Below are positions 16,815 through 25,204 of a DNA stretch of 64,000 nucleotides, in pieces. Under the pieces are notes generated by a model that did not search any database, was not told the origin of the DNA, and saw only the letters and a list, made by a program, of their open reading frames with translations. Origin of the DNA: Lujinxingia vulgaris (GTDB lineage: Bacteria > Myxococcota_A > Bradymonadia > Bradymonadales > Bradymonadaceae). Position 1 is the first letter of the stretch; each line of letters begins with the position of its first letter. The position numbers were made by a program, and so were the translations under genes. The DNA is taken from contig NZ_VOSM01000003.1 in assembly GCF_007997015.1 (NCBI RefSeq), forward strand, positions 62,001 to 126,000. The letters are read 5' to 3'.

Positions 16815-18572
16815 TCACATCGAGATGGAGCCCTTGCGGAAGTCGGTCTGCTCGATGTGCAGGTTGATGACCACCGGGCGGCCCTCTTTGGAGAGCTTCT
16901 TGGCCTTGTCGATGGCGCGGTTGATGTCGCTCTTGCGCTTCACGAGGATTCCCTCGGCGCCGTAGCCTTTTGCGACGGTGTGGTAGTCGTTGCGGGTGAG
17001 CACGGTGGCCACATCGTCGCCGAGGATCTCGACCTGCTCACGGGCAATCTGGGCCCAGGCGCCGTCGTTGCCGATGACCGCAATCGGCGCCAGGCCGTGG
17101 CGCACGCAGGTATCAAACTCCGCCAGGCTGTAGGCCGAGGAGCCGTCGCCCCAGATGAGCCAGACCTCGGCGTCTTTTCGCGCCAGCCCCGCGCCCAGCG
17201 CGAAGCCGCCGCCGACGCCCAGGGTGCCGAAGACGCCCGGGTCAAGCCAGGCCATCGGGCTGCGTGGGCGCAGCACGTAGGCGCCGGTGGCCACAAAATC
17301 GCCGCCGTCGACGACCAGCACGCTGTTATCGTCGAGCTTTTCGTCAAGGCGTTTGAAGAAGTCGATGGGGTTGACCAGCCCACCGGCATCCTGCTCGCCC
17401 ATGGCATCGATCTCGGCGTCGCGGGCGTCTTCGCGCTGCTTAAGATCGCCGAACCAGGCCGGTCGCGAGGCGGCCGGGCCCATGCGGTAGGAGAGCTCGC
17501 GCAAAAAGTCGCCGGGGTGGATGTTGAGGCCGATTTCCGGACGGCGGTTCTTACGCAGGTCTTCCTGGGAGAGGTTCGCCGAGACCACGCGGGTCTTCGA
17601 GCCGAAGGCGCGCCCGTAGCCCATGCGGAAGTCGAAGGGGAAGCCGGCGACGATCGCGAGGTCTGCGGCGCGCAGCGCCTTGGAGCGTTTGTGGCGGAAC
17701 TGAAGATCGCTCGAAGCGCCCAGAAGTCCACGCGCGCCGCCGCCCAAAAAGGTCGGGATGCCCAGCTTCTCCACGGCCGTGGCGAGGCTTGCGGCTTCTC
17801 CCGGCGAATAGTTCACCAGCGCCTGGGAGCCGATCACGAGCACGGGGCGCTCGGCGCGGGCGAGCTCGTCGGCGACCTGGTCGATCTGTTTTTCGGGGTC
17901 GGTGAAGTCGGGCAGCGGCAGCGAGGTGTCGGCAAATTTGAGCGGGTTATAAGGCGCGTTGAACTGTCGCAGAAGATGCGCGCGCAGGTAGAGCTCAAGC
18001 GCCTTGGCGCTGACGCCGCTCATCTTATCGAGGCCGCTCTCCTTGATGAACCACTCCTCGACGATGGTCTGCGGGTAGAGCAGATCGACGGGGATCTCCA
18101 GAAAGACCGGACCGGGGGTGCCGCCGGTGGCGACCTCCAGGGCGTAGTCGATGGCCGGAGCCAGCTCGCTGACCATCGAGAGCGATGCGGCCCATTTGGT
18201 GATCGGGCGCATCAGGCTGATCTGGTCGATGTCCTGCAAAGCGCCGCGCCCTTTGAGGACGGTGGCCGGAGCGCCGCCGATGATGAGCACCGGCGACTGC
18301 GCCATCTGCGCGTTTTTAACCGCGGTGACCGTGTTGGTGACGCCGGGGCCGGCGGTCACCGCAGCCACGCCTGGCACGCCGGTCATGCGCGCCATGGCGT
18401 CGGCGGCGAACACCGCAGACGCCTCATCGCGGACATCGACCACCTCGATGCCCTCGGATTTGGCGCCGGTGAAGATTGGCGAGATATGGCCTCCGCAGAG
18501 GGTAAAGAGGTGGGAGACCCCTCGACGTGAGAGGCGCTGAGCGATCACTTCACCACCGTGCGCGTGCGACAT
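16815..18572 (-). CDS. Thiamine diphosphate enzyme, acetolactate synthase / 2-hydroxyacyl-CoA lyase-like
   Basis: 585 residues. ThDP-dependent enzyme of the acetolactate synthase superfamily. The catalytic Glu50 ([15 protein letters not shown]) is in the first domain. The ThDP/Mg motif GDG at 475-477 is followed by Asn502 (GDG-x24-N). The middle domain and the ending KGSISM resemble the ILVBL/HACL2 group rather than biosynthetic IlvB, and no regulatory subunit gene is adjacent. Cleavage of 2-hydroxyacyl-CoA is possible; the divergent acyl-CoA dehydrogenase gene would suit acyl-CoA metabolism. The start at 18572 has AGGAG five bases upstream; a longer frame (to 18767) lacks support. Confidence 0.85.
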   Translation of the reverse strand: MSHAHGGEVIAQRLSRRGVSHLFTLCGGHISPIFTGAKSEGIEVVDVRDEASAVFAADAMARMTGVPGVAAVTAGPGVTNTVTAVKNAQMAQSPVLIIGGAPATVLKGRGALQDIDQISLMRPITKWAASLSMVSELAPAIDYALEVATGGTPGPVFLEIPVDLLYPQTIVEEWFIKESGLDKMSGVSAKALELYLRAHLLRQFNAPYNPLKFADTSLPLPDFTDPEKQIDQVADELARAERPVLVIGSQALVNYSPGEAASLATAVEKLGIPTFLGGGARGLLGASSDLQFRHKRSKALRAADLAIVAGFPFDFRMGYGRAFGSKTRVVSANLSQEDLRKNRRPEIGLNIHPGDFLRELSYRMGPAASRPAWFGDLKQREDARDAEIDAMGEQDAGGLVNPIDFFKRLDEKLDDNSVLVVDGGDFVATGAYVLRPRSPMAWLDPGVFGTLGVGGGFALGAGLARKDAEVWLIWGDGSSAYSLAEFDTCVRHGLAPIAVIGNDGAWAQIAREQVEILGDDVATVLTRNDYHTVAKGYGAEGILVKRKSDINRAIDKAKKLSKEGRPVVINLHIEQTDFRKGSISM

Positions 18573-18714
18573 AACACTCCTGAAGGCAACAGATTCAAAG
18601 CAGGTTCGAGCCAGTAACCGTGGTATTGAGCAGGTTTTGAGCTGCTTGTCCAGCCTGTCGCCGCAGCAGAGGGCTGTGAGGGCGGTGAAAACACGAAGAA
18701 GTTGCCGGGCAGGC

Positions 18715-18742
18715 TTGTTCCAGGCGCGGATCGGGTTATGGT
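18715..18742 (+). promoter_or_regulatory. Possible promoter for the acyl-CoA dehydrogenase gene
   Basis: TTGTTC (18715-18720), 16 bp, TATGGT (18737-18742), leaving a leader of about 70 nt. The 245-bp divergent region 18573-18817 holds no gene. Each hexamer is a partial match only. Confidence 0.3.
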
Positions 18743-18817
18743 GACTGGCGAGTCTGTAAACGTGCAACGCACCGGCGCCCCGCAGATGGGAGCGTCGATT
18801 GAGGAGAGAGTGAGTCT

Positions 18818-19993
18818 ATGAACGATCTTTTTAACCCGACCGAAGAACATAAAGTGCTGCGTGAGATGGTGCGCTCCTTTGCCGAGCGCGAGGTCGCGCC
18901 CCAGGCCGAGCATCACGACCGGGAAGAGCGCTTTAATATCGAGCTCTTCAAAAAGCTCGGAGAGCTGGGCCTGCTGGGGGTGACCGCCCCGGAGCAGTTC
19001 GGAGGATCGGGGATGGACGCCACCGCGGCGGTCATCGTGCATGAGGAACTCTCTGCGGCTGACCCCGGGTTTTGCCTGGCGTACCTGGCTCACTCGATGC
19101 TTTTTGTGAACAACCTGGCCGTCAACGGCAACGACGACCAGCGCTCGCGTTATCTGCCCGGCGCCTGCAGCGGAGAGCTCATCGGCGGGATGTGCATGAG
19201 TGAGCCCAACGCCGGCACCGACGTGCTGGGGATGGGCTCGGTCGCGCGCCGCGACGGTGAGGACTACATCCTCAACGGTCAGAAGATGTGGATCACCAAC
19301 GGGGCGGTCTCCGAGGGGGAGCTCGGCGATGTGTTTCTGGTGTACGCCCGCGAAGAGGGCGGCGACCGCGCCGTCTCGCTCTTCCTGGTGGAGAAGGGCA
19401 TGGAGGGCTTCTCGCTCGGCCAGAAGATCACCGGAAAGCTGGGCATGCGCGCCTCGACCACCGCGGAGCTCGTCTTTGAAGACGTGCGCGTGCCGGCGGC
19501 CAACCTCGTCGGCAAGCCGGGAAGCGCGGTGCGCTCAATGATGCGCAACCTGGCCATTGAGCGCGTCACCCTGGCCGCGATGAGCGTGGGTATCGCCCGC
19601 CGCTCGGTGGAGATCATGAACCGCTACGGCGCGGAGCGCGTGGCGTTCGGCGAGCCGATTAACCGTTTCGGGCAGATCCAGCGCCACATCGCCGAGAGCT
19701 ATGCCGAGTACATGGCCGGACGCAGCTACCTCTACAAGACGGCCGCAGACTTGAGCCTGGACGCCTTCGGCAGCCGCGCGGACTCCGACGGCGTGAAACT
19801 CTACTGCTCGACGATGGGCAAGAATGTGGCCGACCGCGCCATTCAGGTGCTCGGCGGCTACGGCTACGTGGCCGAGTACAACGTGGAGCGACTGTGGCGC
19901 GACGCGAAGTTGCTGGAGATCGGCGGCGGCACCAATGAGGCGCACCAGAAGAACATCACGCGCGATCTCTCCAAAGTCGAGCGCCTGCTCTGA
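18818..19993 (+). CDS. Acyl-CoA dehydrogenase, isovaleryl-CoA dehydrogenase-like
   Basis: 391 residues. FAD enzyme introducing a 2,3-double bond into acyl-CoA and passing electrons to ETF. The signatures GMCMSEPNAGTD (124-135) and LNGQKMWITNG (152-162) are clear. The usual catalytic Glu before the C-terminal GT is a glycine here (EIGGGTNE, 368-374), whereas a Glu is present at 248 (LAIERV). That is the arrangement of isovaleryl-CoA and long-chain enzymes, where the base comes from this inner helix. A GAGGAGAG ribosome binding site lies ahead of the ATG. Divergent from the ThDP enzyme gene. Confidence 0.92.
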   Translation: MNDLFNPTEEHKVLREMVRSFAEREVAPQAEHHDREERFNIELFKKLGELGLLGVTAPEQFGGSGMDATAAVIVHEELSAADPGFCLAYLAHSMLFVNNLAVNGNDDQRSRYLPGACSGELIGGMCMSEPNAGTDVLGMGSVARRDGEDYILNGQKMWITNGAVSEGELGDVFLVYAREEGGDRAVSLFLVEKGMEGFSLGQKITGKLGMRASTTAELVFEDVRVPAANLVGKPGSAVRSMMRNLAIERVTLAAMSVGIARRSVEIMNRYGAERVAFGEPINRFGQIQRHIAESYAEYMAGRSYLYKTAADLSLDAFGSRADSDGVKLYCSTMGKNVADRAIQVLGGYGYVAEYNVERLWRDAKLLEIGGGTNEAHQKNITRDLSKVERLL

Positions 19994-20009
19994 TGGAGCG
20001 CGTTCGCCG

Positions 20010-20040
20010 GTAGCAACGATGCCGATGATGTCGTTGCTAC
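20010..20040. other. Stem-loop downstream of the acyl-CoA dehydrogenase gene
   Basis: Perfect 10-bp inverted repeat GTAGCAACGA (20010-20019) with 20031-20040 and an 11-nt loop, without a T run. It lies 17 bp past the stop codon and just ahead of the true terminator; it may stabilise the mRNA 3' end. Confidence 0.5.
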
Positions 20041-20056
20041 CGCAGCAGGAGCTCGA

Positions 20057-20087
20057 AGCCGTCGCCCTTAAAGGGCGGCGGCTTTTT
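20057..20087 (+). terminator. Intrinsic terminator of the acyl-CoA dehydrogenase gene, overlapping the dusA 3' end
   Basis: 20057-20069 pairs with 20071-20083 (AGCCGTCGCCCTT with AAGGGCGGCGGCT, one G-U pair). Five T (20083-20087) end the right arm. The stop codon of dusA (20068-20070 on the minus strand) lies in the loop region, so the last dusA codons form one arm. Confidence 0.7.
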
Positions 20088-21069
20088 CGTGGGCGGGTGC
20101 GTCTTCGGGCACGAGGGTCAACGCGTGCTCCAGGGTGTGGATGCCCGCCCCCTCGCGCCAGGCGTTCTCGGAGAGGTGGCGGCGGTAGCGGCGCGCGCCG
20201 GGCTGGCCGGAAAAGAGCTGCAGCATATGCCCGCTGATGTGGGAAAGTTTGCCGCCCTCGCTCAGATGCTGCTCGATGTAGGGGAACATCGCCCGGGCCA
20301 CCTCGTGGCGCGTACGGGGCGCGGCCTGCTCGCCATAAAACCTCCCATCAACCTCCGCGAACTGATAGGGATCATCGTAGGCCGCTCGCCCGATCATCAC
20401 CGCGTCGACGTGCTCCAGGTGCTCTGCTGCCTGGTCCATGGTGAGGATGCCGCCGTTGATCTCGATGATCAGCTCGGGGCGCTCCTCTTTGAGCCGCCAG
20501 ACCTCGGGGTAGCGCAGGGGCGGGATGTTGCGGTTTTCTTTGGGGCTTAATCCCTGCAACCAGGCCTTGCGGGCGTGTACCGAGAAGCGGGTGCAACCGG
20601 CGGCGGCCACCGTGTCGACGAAGTGCAGCATATGCGCGTAGTCGTCGAGCTCATCGACGCCGATGCGATGCTTGACCGTGACCTCAATATCGACGGCCTC
20701 GCGCATCGCCTCGACCGCGCGGGCGACCGTCTCGGGGGTCTTCATCAGACAGGCGCCGAAGTTGCCGTTTTGCACCCGGTCGCTGGGGCACCCCACGTTG
20801 AGGTTGACCTCGTCGTAGCCCCACTCCTGCGCGATCTTTGCGCATTGAGCGAGTTCGACAGGATCGTCGCCGCCGAGCTGCAGGCTGATGGGATGTTCGA
20901 GCGCGTCAAAGCGCAGGTGCTGCTCGCGATCGCCGTGCAGAATGGCCCCGGTCGTCACCATCTCGGTGTAGAGGAGGGTGCGCTCGGAGATCAGGCGCAT
21001 GAAGAAGCGAAAGTGCCGGTCGGTGCGCTTCATCATCGGGGCGATGCTGATGGGGTGTTTAAAACTCAT
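20068..21069 (-). CDS. dusA: tRNA-dihydrouridine synthase A
   Basis: 333 residues. FMN/NADPH enzyme reducing uridine in the tRNA D-loop (U20/U20a for the A class). The TIM-barrel signatures are clear: HPISIAPMMKRTDRHFR at the start, TEMVTTGA at 35-42, LNVGCPSDRVQ at 90-100, FGACLM at 104-109 and VKHRIGVD. Either Cys94 or Cys107 would be the catalytic acid; the family is usually said to use one in this loop. The class A ending (LEHALTLVPEDA) is present, and length matches E. coli DusA. It converges with the acyl-CoA dehydrogenase gene, whose terminator overlaps the dusA stop. Confidence 0.94.
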   Translation of the reverse strand: MSFKHPISIAPMMKRTDRHFRFFMRLISERTLLYTEMVTTGAILHGDREQHLRFDALEHPISLQLGGDDPVELAQCAKIAQEWGYDEVNLNVGCPSDRVQNGNFGACLMKTPETVARAVEAMREAVDIEVTVKHRIGVDELDDYAHMLHFVDTVAAAGCTRFSVHARKAWLQGLSPKENRNIPPLRYPEVWRLKEERPELIIEINGGILTMDQAAEHLEHVDAVMIGRAAYDDPYQFAEVDGRFYGEQAAPRTRHEVARAMFPYIEQHLSEGGKLSHISGHMLQLFSGQPGARRYRRHLSENAWREGAGIHTLEHALTLVPEDAPAHEKAAAL

Positions 21070-21200
21070 AGGGTGCTCTCTCGAAGATCGTCGGGCGCAT
21101 TGTAGGCAAGGGCGCGCAGATGAAAAGCGCGCTTCGCGCGGCGACGGTCAGCCCGAGCATGATTGTGCTTGACCGAGAACTTTCCGTGCTCACTCTCGGA

Positions 21201-21223
21201 TTTCCTATCAGGCTGGTAGGATA
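21201..21223. promoter_or_regulatory. Palindromic operator-like site upstream of the peroxiredoxin gene
   Basis: Two 10-bp arms (TTTCCTATCA and TGGTAGGATA) flank GGC and match at 8 of 10 positions. The core CCTAT-ATAGG-like pattern resembles sites of Rrf2-family Fe-S or thiol-sensing repressors. It is 53 bp upstream of the peroxiredoxin ATG and 132 bp upstream of dusA, so either gene could be controlled. The regulator assignment is inference. Confidence 0.4.
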
Positions 21224-21275
21224 TTTTTTGAAGTCCCGAAGTTATCCCCAATCCCTTCCGTAAGACGAGGACATC

Positions 21276-21917
21276 ATGACGCTTCAACTCGGCGACACCG
21301 CACCCAATTTCCAGGCGACCACCACCGCAGGCGACATCGACTTCTATGAGTGGGCGGGCGACTCCTGGGTGATCTTCTTCAGTCACCCGGCCGACTACAC
21401 CCCGGTATGCACCACGGAGCTGGGCACGGTGGCGCGCTATAAGGAGGACTTTGACAAGCGGGGCGTCAAGACCATCGCCATCTCGGTCGACGGGATCGAG
21501 GACCACCACGGCTGGGTCAAAGATATCGAAGAGACCCAGGACACCACCGTGGAGTTTCCGATCGTGGCCGATGAGGATAAGTCGGTGGCCAACGCCTACG
21601 GCATGATTCACCCCAAAGCTGACACCACCGCGACGGTGCGCTCGGTCTTTATTATCGATCCCGACAAGAAGATTCGCCTGACGCTGACCTACCCGGCGGC
21701 CACGGGCCGCAACTTCAAAGAGCTCTTGCGCGTGATCGACGCGCTGCAGCTGACCGATGGCCATAAGGTGGCCACCCCGGCGAACTGGGAGCAGGGCGAT
21801 GATGTGATCATCGTGCCTTCGCTCAAAGATGAGGACGAGATCGCCCGGCGTTTTCCAAAAGGTTATCAGGAGATCAAGCCCTACCTGCGTCTGACCCCGC
21901 AACCGGATAAAGCCTGA
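21276..21917 (+). CDS. Peroxiredoxin, 1-Cys Prx6 type
   Basis: 213 residues. Reduces hydrogen peroxide and organic peroxides. The active-site PxxxTxxC is PADYTPVC with Thr42 and peroxidatic Cys45. The C-terminal part (NFKELLRVIDALQLTDGHKVATPANW) is typical of the Prx6/AhpC-TSA 1-Cys class. No second resolving Cys is visible, so the reductant would be external. No signal peptide, so it is cytoplasmic. A possible palindromic operator lies upstream. The stop is 15 bp from the convergent histidine kinase stop. Confidence 0.93.
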   Translation: MTLQLGDTAPNFQATTTAGDIDFYEWAGDSWVIFFSHPADYTPVCTTELGTVARYKEDFDKRGVKTIAISVDGIEDHHGWVKDIEETQDTTVEFPIVADEDKSVANAYGMIHPKADTTATVRSVFIIDPDKKIRLTLTYPAATGRNFKELLRVIDALQLTDGHKVATPANWEQGDDVIIVPSLKDEDEIARRFPKGYQEIKPYLRLTPQPDKA

Positions 21918-21932
21918 GCGGTTGCGTCGGTC

Positions 21933-23894
21933 TTAACTCGGGTCGCGACCTTCGGCTGGCGAGACCGGCGAGGGGGAGGGGGGCTCCGCGCTGCGGGAGG
22001 CCTCCATCGCGATGGGGAGAAAGACCGAGAAGAGGGTGCCTTCTCCCGGAGCGCTCTCAACGTCGATAAAGCCTCCGTGCGAGCGCACGATTGAGATCGA
22101 GGTGGAGAGCCCGATGCCGGTGCCCTGGTTTACCCCTTTGGTGGTGTAGAAAGGCTCGAAGACGCGCACGATGACGTCAGCGCTCATGCCGCGGCCGTTG
22201 TCGCGCACGTCGATGCGCAGGTAGTCGCCGGGGCGGGCGTCGGGATTTTGCTCGGCCTGCTCCGGTGTCACTGAGGCTTCGCGCAGATGCACCTCGATGC
22301 TGCCCTCGCCATCGATGGCGTCGCGGGCGTTGACGCCGAGGTTGAGCAGCAGCTGGTGGATCTGCGTGGGTACGCCCATCACCCGGTCGGATGGGGCGTC
22401 ATTGTGAATACGCGTGGAGATTCGGTGCGCGTGGCCGCGGGTGACGATGCGCAGAGCGTCGCTGACGAGGCGGTGCAGGTCGAGGGCTTCGCGGGTGGCG
22501 TCGTTGCCGCGGGCAAAGTTGAGGATGTGGTGGAGCATCGAGCTTGCGCTGCGCACGCTGCCGGCGACCTCGTCGAGCACCTCTTTTAGTGTCGTGTCGC
22601 CGTGGGCCAACTCCCCGCGCAAATATTCGACGCCGAAGTGGATGGGGGCGAGCACATTGTTGAGGTCGTGAGCGATACCGGCGGCGACGCTTCCCATGCT
22701 CTCGACGCGCTGGATGCGCAGAAACTGAGATTGCAGATGATGGCGCTCGGTGATGTCGCTGCCCACGATGAGGATGGCGTGGGGCTCGTCGTGCTCATCG
22801 CGCAGCAGTGTCCAGCGCTCCTCGAGAATGACCTCATTTCCCTGGCGATCGTAGCGATGCACGACCCCACTCCAGCTTCCGCGGCGTTTGAGGCCTTCGA
22901 GAGTGGGGGTGTCGGTGTTGCTCTCGTGTTCGCGAAGCGCGCGGCCGACGACGTTTTCGCGGGATTTACCAAAGATGCGCTCGGCGCCCGGGTTCCAGAA
23001 ACGCACGATCCCGTCGAAGTCGCGAACCCAGATGGCGTCGTGGGTCTGTTCAATGAGCCGGGCCTGGCGGCGGATGGTGGCGCTGGCCTGCCTGCTGGCG
23101 GTCACGTCGTTGATGCCGCCGATCAGGCGCGTGGGGCGATCACCCTCAAAGGCGATCGCGAAGCCGCGGTCGACGACCTGAGCCCAGCTGCCGTCGGCTC
23201 GCCGAAAGCGGTACTCTTCCACCCAGGCCGACTGTCCCATCTCTACGGCGTTATGCAGGGAGACGACAACGCGCTCGCGATCGTCGGGGTGGACGTGCTC
23301 CGCCCAGGCGTCGAGCGTCGGGTCGAGTGTGCCTTTGTCATACCCGAGCACATCGTGGAGACCGGCGTGCCAGAAGAGCGCGCCGCTCTCGCAGTCCCAC
23401 TCCCAGATGGCGTCGTGGACGCCGTGAGCCATAGTGCGAAAGCGGTGTTCGTAGCTCCCCTGCGCGCTCAACTCGGTAGATGCGGCCGGGCTGGGAGGCT
23501 CGACCGTGACGACGACGTCATCGCTCTCCCCGAAGAGGTAGGCGCGCAGCTTCCAGGTGCCGGCGGGCTCTAAGTGAAGCGGCGTCTCAAGTGCGACGGC
23601 CGGCGCGTTTGCTGTGAGTCCGGAGAGCGCCTGGGCGACGTGTGCACGTTGGTCAGGGGCGACCAGAGCAAGGAATGAGTCTGCTCCCACCTGATGAGGG
23701 GCAATCGGCGCTGAGCGGAACGCCGCCGCGTCATTGCGGTAGATGATCTCCCCTGAGCGTGCACAGACAAAGGTAGGGGTGGGCGAGTGCCCGAAGCTCC
23801 GATGCAGCGCGTGCATCGGAGGAAGGCTCGACTCTGGCGAGGACATAAGCGTCGGGGTGAGGGTGAGCGCCAGTTTCCTTACAAACGGTAACAT
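21933..23894 (-). CDS. PAS-domain sensor histidine kinase (orphan)
   Basis: 653 residues if started at 23894. Soluble: no membrane segment is convincing. Order: a weak PAS-like N-terminus (about 35-130), a PAS-PAC (147-270; AIWEWDCESG, then NDVTASRQ), a second PAS-PAC (285-395; VGSDITERHH), the dimerisation/phosphoacceptor helix with His409 in AGIAHDLNN, and a GHKL ATPase domain (NLGVNARDA, DNGRGM, GTGIGLST). No receiver domain and no adjacent response regulator. The start is uncertain: neither the first Met nor Met17 (MSSPESS) has a good ribosome binding site. Confidence 0.88.
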   Translation of the reverse strand: MLPFVRKLALTLTPTLMSSPESSLPPMHALHRSFGHSPTPTFVCARSGEIIYRNDAAAFRSAPIAPHQVGADSFLALVAPDQRAHVAQALSGLTANAPAVALETPLHLEPAGTWKLRAYLFGESDDVVVTVEPPSPAASTELSAQGSYEHRFRTMAHGVHDAIWEWDCESGALFWHAGLHDVLGYDKGTLDPTLDAWAEHVHPDDRERVVVSLHNAVEMGQSAWVEEYRFRRADGSWAQVVDRGFAIAFEGDRPTRLIGGINDVTASRQASATIRRQARLIEQTHDAIWVRDFDGIVRFWNPGAERIFGKSRENVVGRALREHESNTDTPTLEGLKRRGSWSGVVHRYDRQGNEVILEERWTLLRDEHDEPHAILIVGSDITERHHLQSQFLRIQRVESMGSVAAGIAHDLNNVLAPIHFGVEYLRGELAHGDTTLKEVLDEVAGSVRSASSMLHHILNFARGNDATREALDLHRLVSDALRIVTRGHAHRISTRIHNDAPSDRVMGVPTQIHQLLLNLGVNARDAIDGEGSIEVHLREASVTPEQAEQNPDARPGDYLRIDVRDNGRGMSADVIVRVFEPFYTTKGVNQGTGIGLSTSISIVRSHGGFIDVESAPGEGTLFSVFLPIAMEASRSAEPPSPSPVSPAEGRDPS

Positions 23895-23985
23895 TTGGAA
23901 TGTGTGCCGCGCAAATTTCGCGCGTTCAAGCCCAAGTATTACCCCGAAGGTGGGTTGTTGAGGGGGCCGGAAGAATGGCGTCTCT

Positions 23986-24012
23986 GCGACTTATGCGACT
24001 TATGCGACTTAG
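23986..24012. repeat. Three tandem copies of a 9-bp unit at the ctaA stop codon
   Basis: GCGACTTAT at 23986 and 23995, then GCGACTTAG at 24004. The ctaA stop codon (minus strand, 24009-24011) lies in the last copy. Confidence 0.85.
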
Positions 24013-24962
24013 CCCGGGTCACCCTGTGCGGGTTGCATCAGGGTGCTGGCCAGAAAGAGGGTGGCGATCCAGAGAACCTGGGCCACCAGAAGGTGCAAGA
24101 GCTGCACCCAGCCCGGCGCCGAGAGGAGGATGTTGAAGACGCCGACCATGGTCTGCCCGATCACAAGCGCGATGACCACGTTGGCCCAGGTGAGGGCTTG
24201 TGGCGAGGGCTCGCGCAGCTTCACGATCCATCCCACAACGAGGAGGTAGGCGGCGGTGCCAACGGCGATGACCGGGTGGAAGATGCGCAGGCGCACCAGG
24301 AAATGGTTGGCCGCGGAGAGGTCGTCGCGGACGCGATCGAGCAGGCCGTTGCCCAGGGTGGGGTCGACCGGGAAGAGGGTGTCGCCCAGCGCCGTGACCG
24401 CCCCGGACATGCTGGTGGCGATGAGCCCGAGCATGCCCACCAGCAGCAACCCCCGAAATGCGCCGCCCCATCGCAACCTCGGCAGCGCTCGCCCCGTGGA
24501 GAGCCAGGCGGTAAACGCGGTGGCCCCGCTCAAGATCAGCGTGTTGACCAGGTGAATGGCGATGACGACCGCGCGGGCCACCGAGTCGTCGTCTGCCACA
24601 AGTTCCGCGAGCACCAGGCCCGCGCCAATGGCCCCCTCAAAGAGAATAAAGATGAAGGTGATGACGCTGGCCCAGAAGGCCGGGTGACTTTTAAAAAGTC
24701 GCCAGGACCACCCCATGAGGATGATGCCCAGAATCCCCAAAAAGCCGCTGGTGAGACGGTGGGTGTATTCGATCATTGTCTGCACGCTGGGCGCCGGAGG
24801 AATGATCTCCCCGTGGCAGGTCGGCCAGTGCGATCCGCAGCCCGCGCCGGAGCCGGTGATGCGCACCCAGGCGCCGAAGAGGATCACAGCGAGCATGTAG
24901 ACGAGGAAAAACCAGGCGTAGGAGGTAAATGCGCGGCTGGTACGGGGCGTTGTGGTGGACAT
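24009..24962 (-). CDS. ctaA: Heme A synthase (COX15/CtaA)
   Basis: 317 residues from the chosen start, with eight predicted membrane segments. Converts heme O to heme A for cytochrome aa3 oxidase. The first extracellular loop carries a Cys pair (Cys42 and Cys49; GAGCGSHWPTCHG) as in the Bacillus-type enzyme. Heme-ligand His candidates are His68 (EYTHR), HLVNT in the middle, and the second-half pair NHFLVRLRIFHP and QLLHLL. No cytochrome oxidase or ctaB gene is adjacent, so the gene is separated from its usual cluster. Met at 24962 (MSTTTPRTSR) is preferred over a frame extending to 25043. Confidence 0.9.
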   Translation of the reverse strand: MSTTTPRTSRAFTSYAWFFLVYMLAVILFGAWVRITGSGAGCGSHWPTCHGEIIPPAPSVQTMIEYTHRLTSGFLGILGIILMGWSWRLFKSHPAFWASVITFIFILFEGAIGAGLVLAELVADDDSVARAVVIAIHLVNTLILSGATAFTAWLSTGRALPRLRWGGAFRGLLLVGMLGLIATSMSGAVTALGDTLFPVDPTLGNGLLDRVRDDLSAANHFLVRLRIFHPVIAVGTAAYLLVVGWIVKLREPSPQALTWANVVIALVIGQTMVGVFNILLSAPGWVQLLHLLVAQVLWIATLFLASTLMQPAQGDPG

Positions 24963-25204
24963 CGTGACTTCCGGGAAGAGCCTTCGGGGGGCATGGGCGT
25001 TCTCAAGATGCCCATAACATTGTGGGGCGCGGTGGTCATCCATCTCAGGGTGGGGCGATTCGCCGCACGCCGGTGGCGCTGTCCTTGCCCGGGGAGCGAA
25101 CAGGGTGGTAACTAGCCGTGGATAACGCGCGCAGCGACGTCGGATGACGTCCTGGCGACGATGTCTCGGGGCGACGACTAACTTCGAATGAAAAGGTACG
25201 TGAG

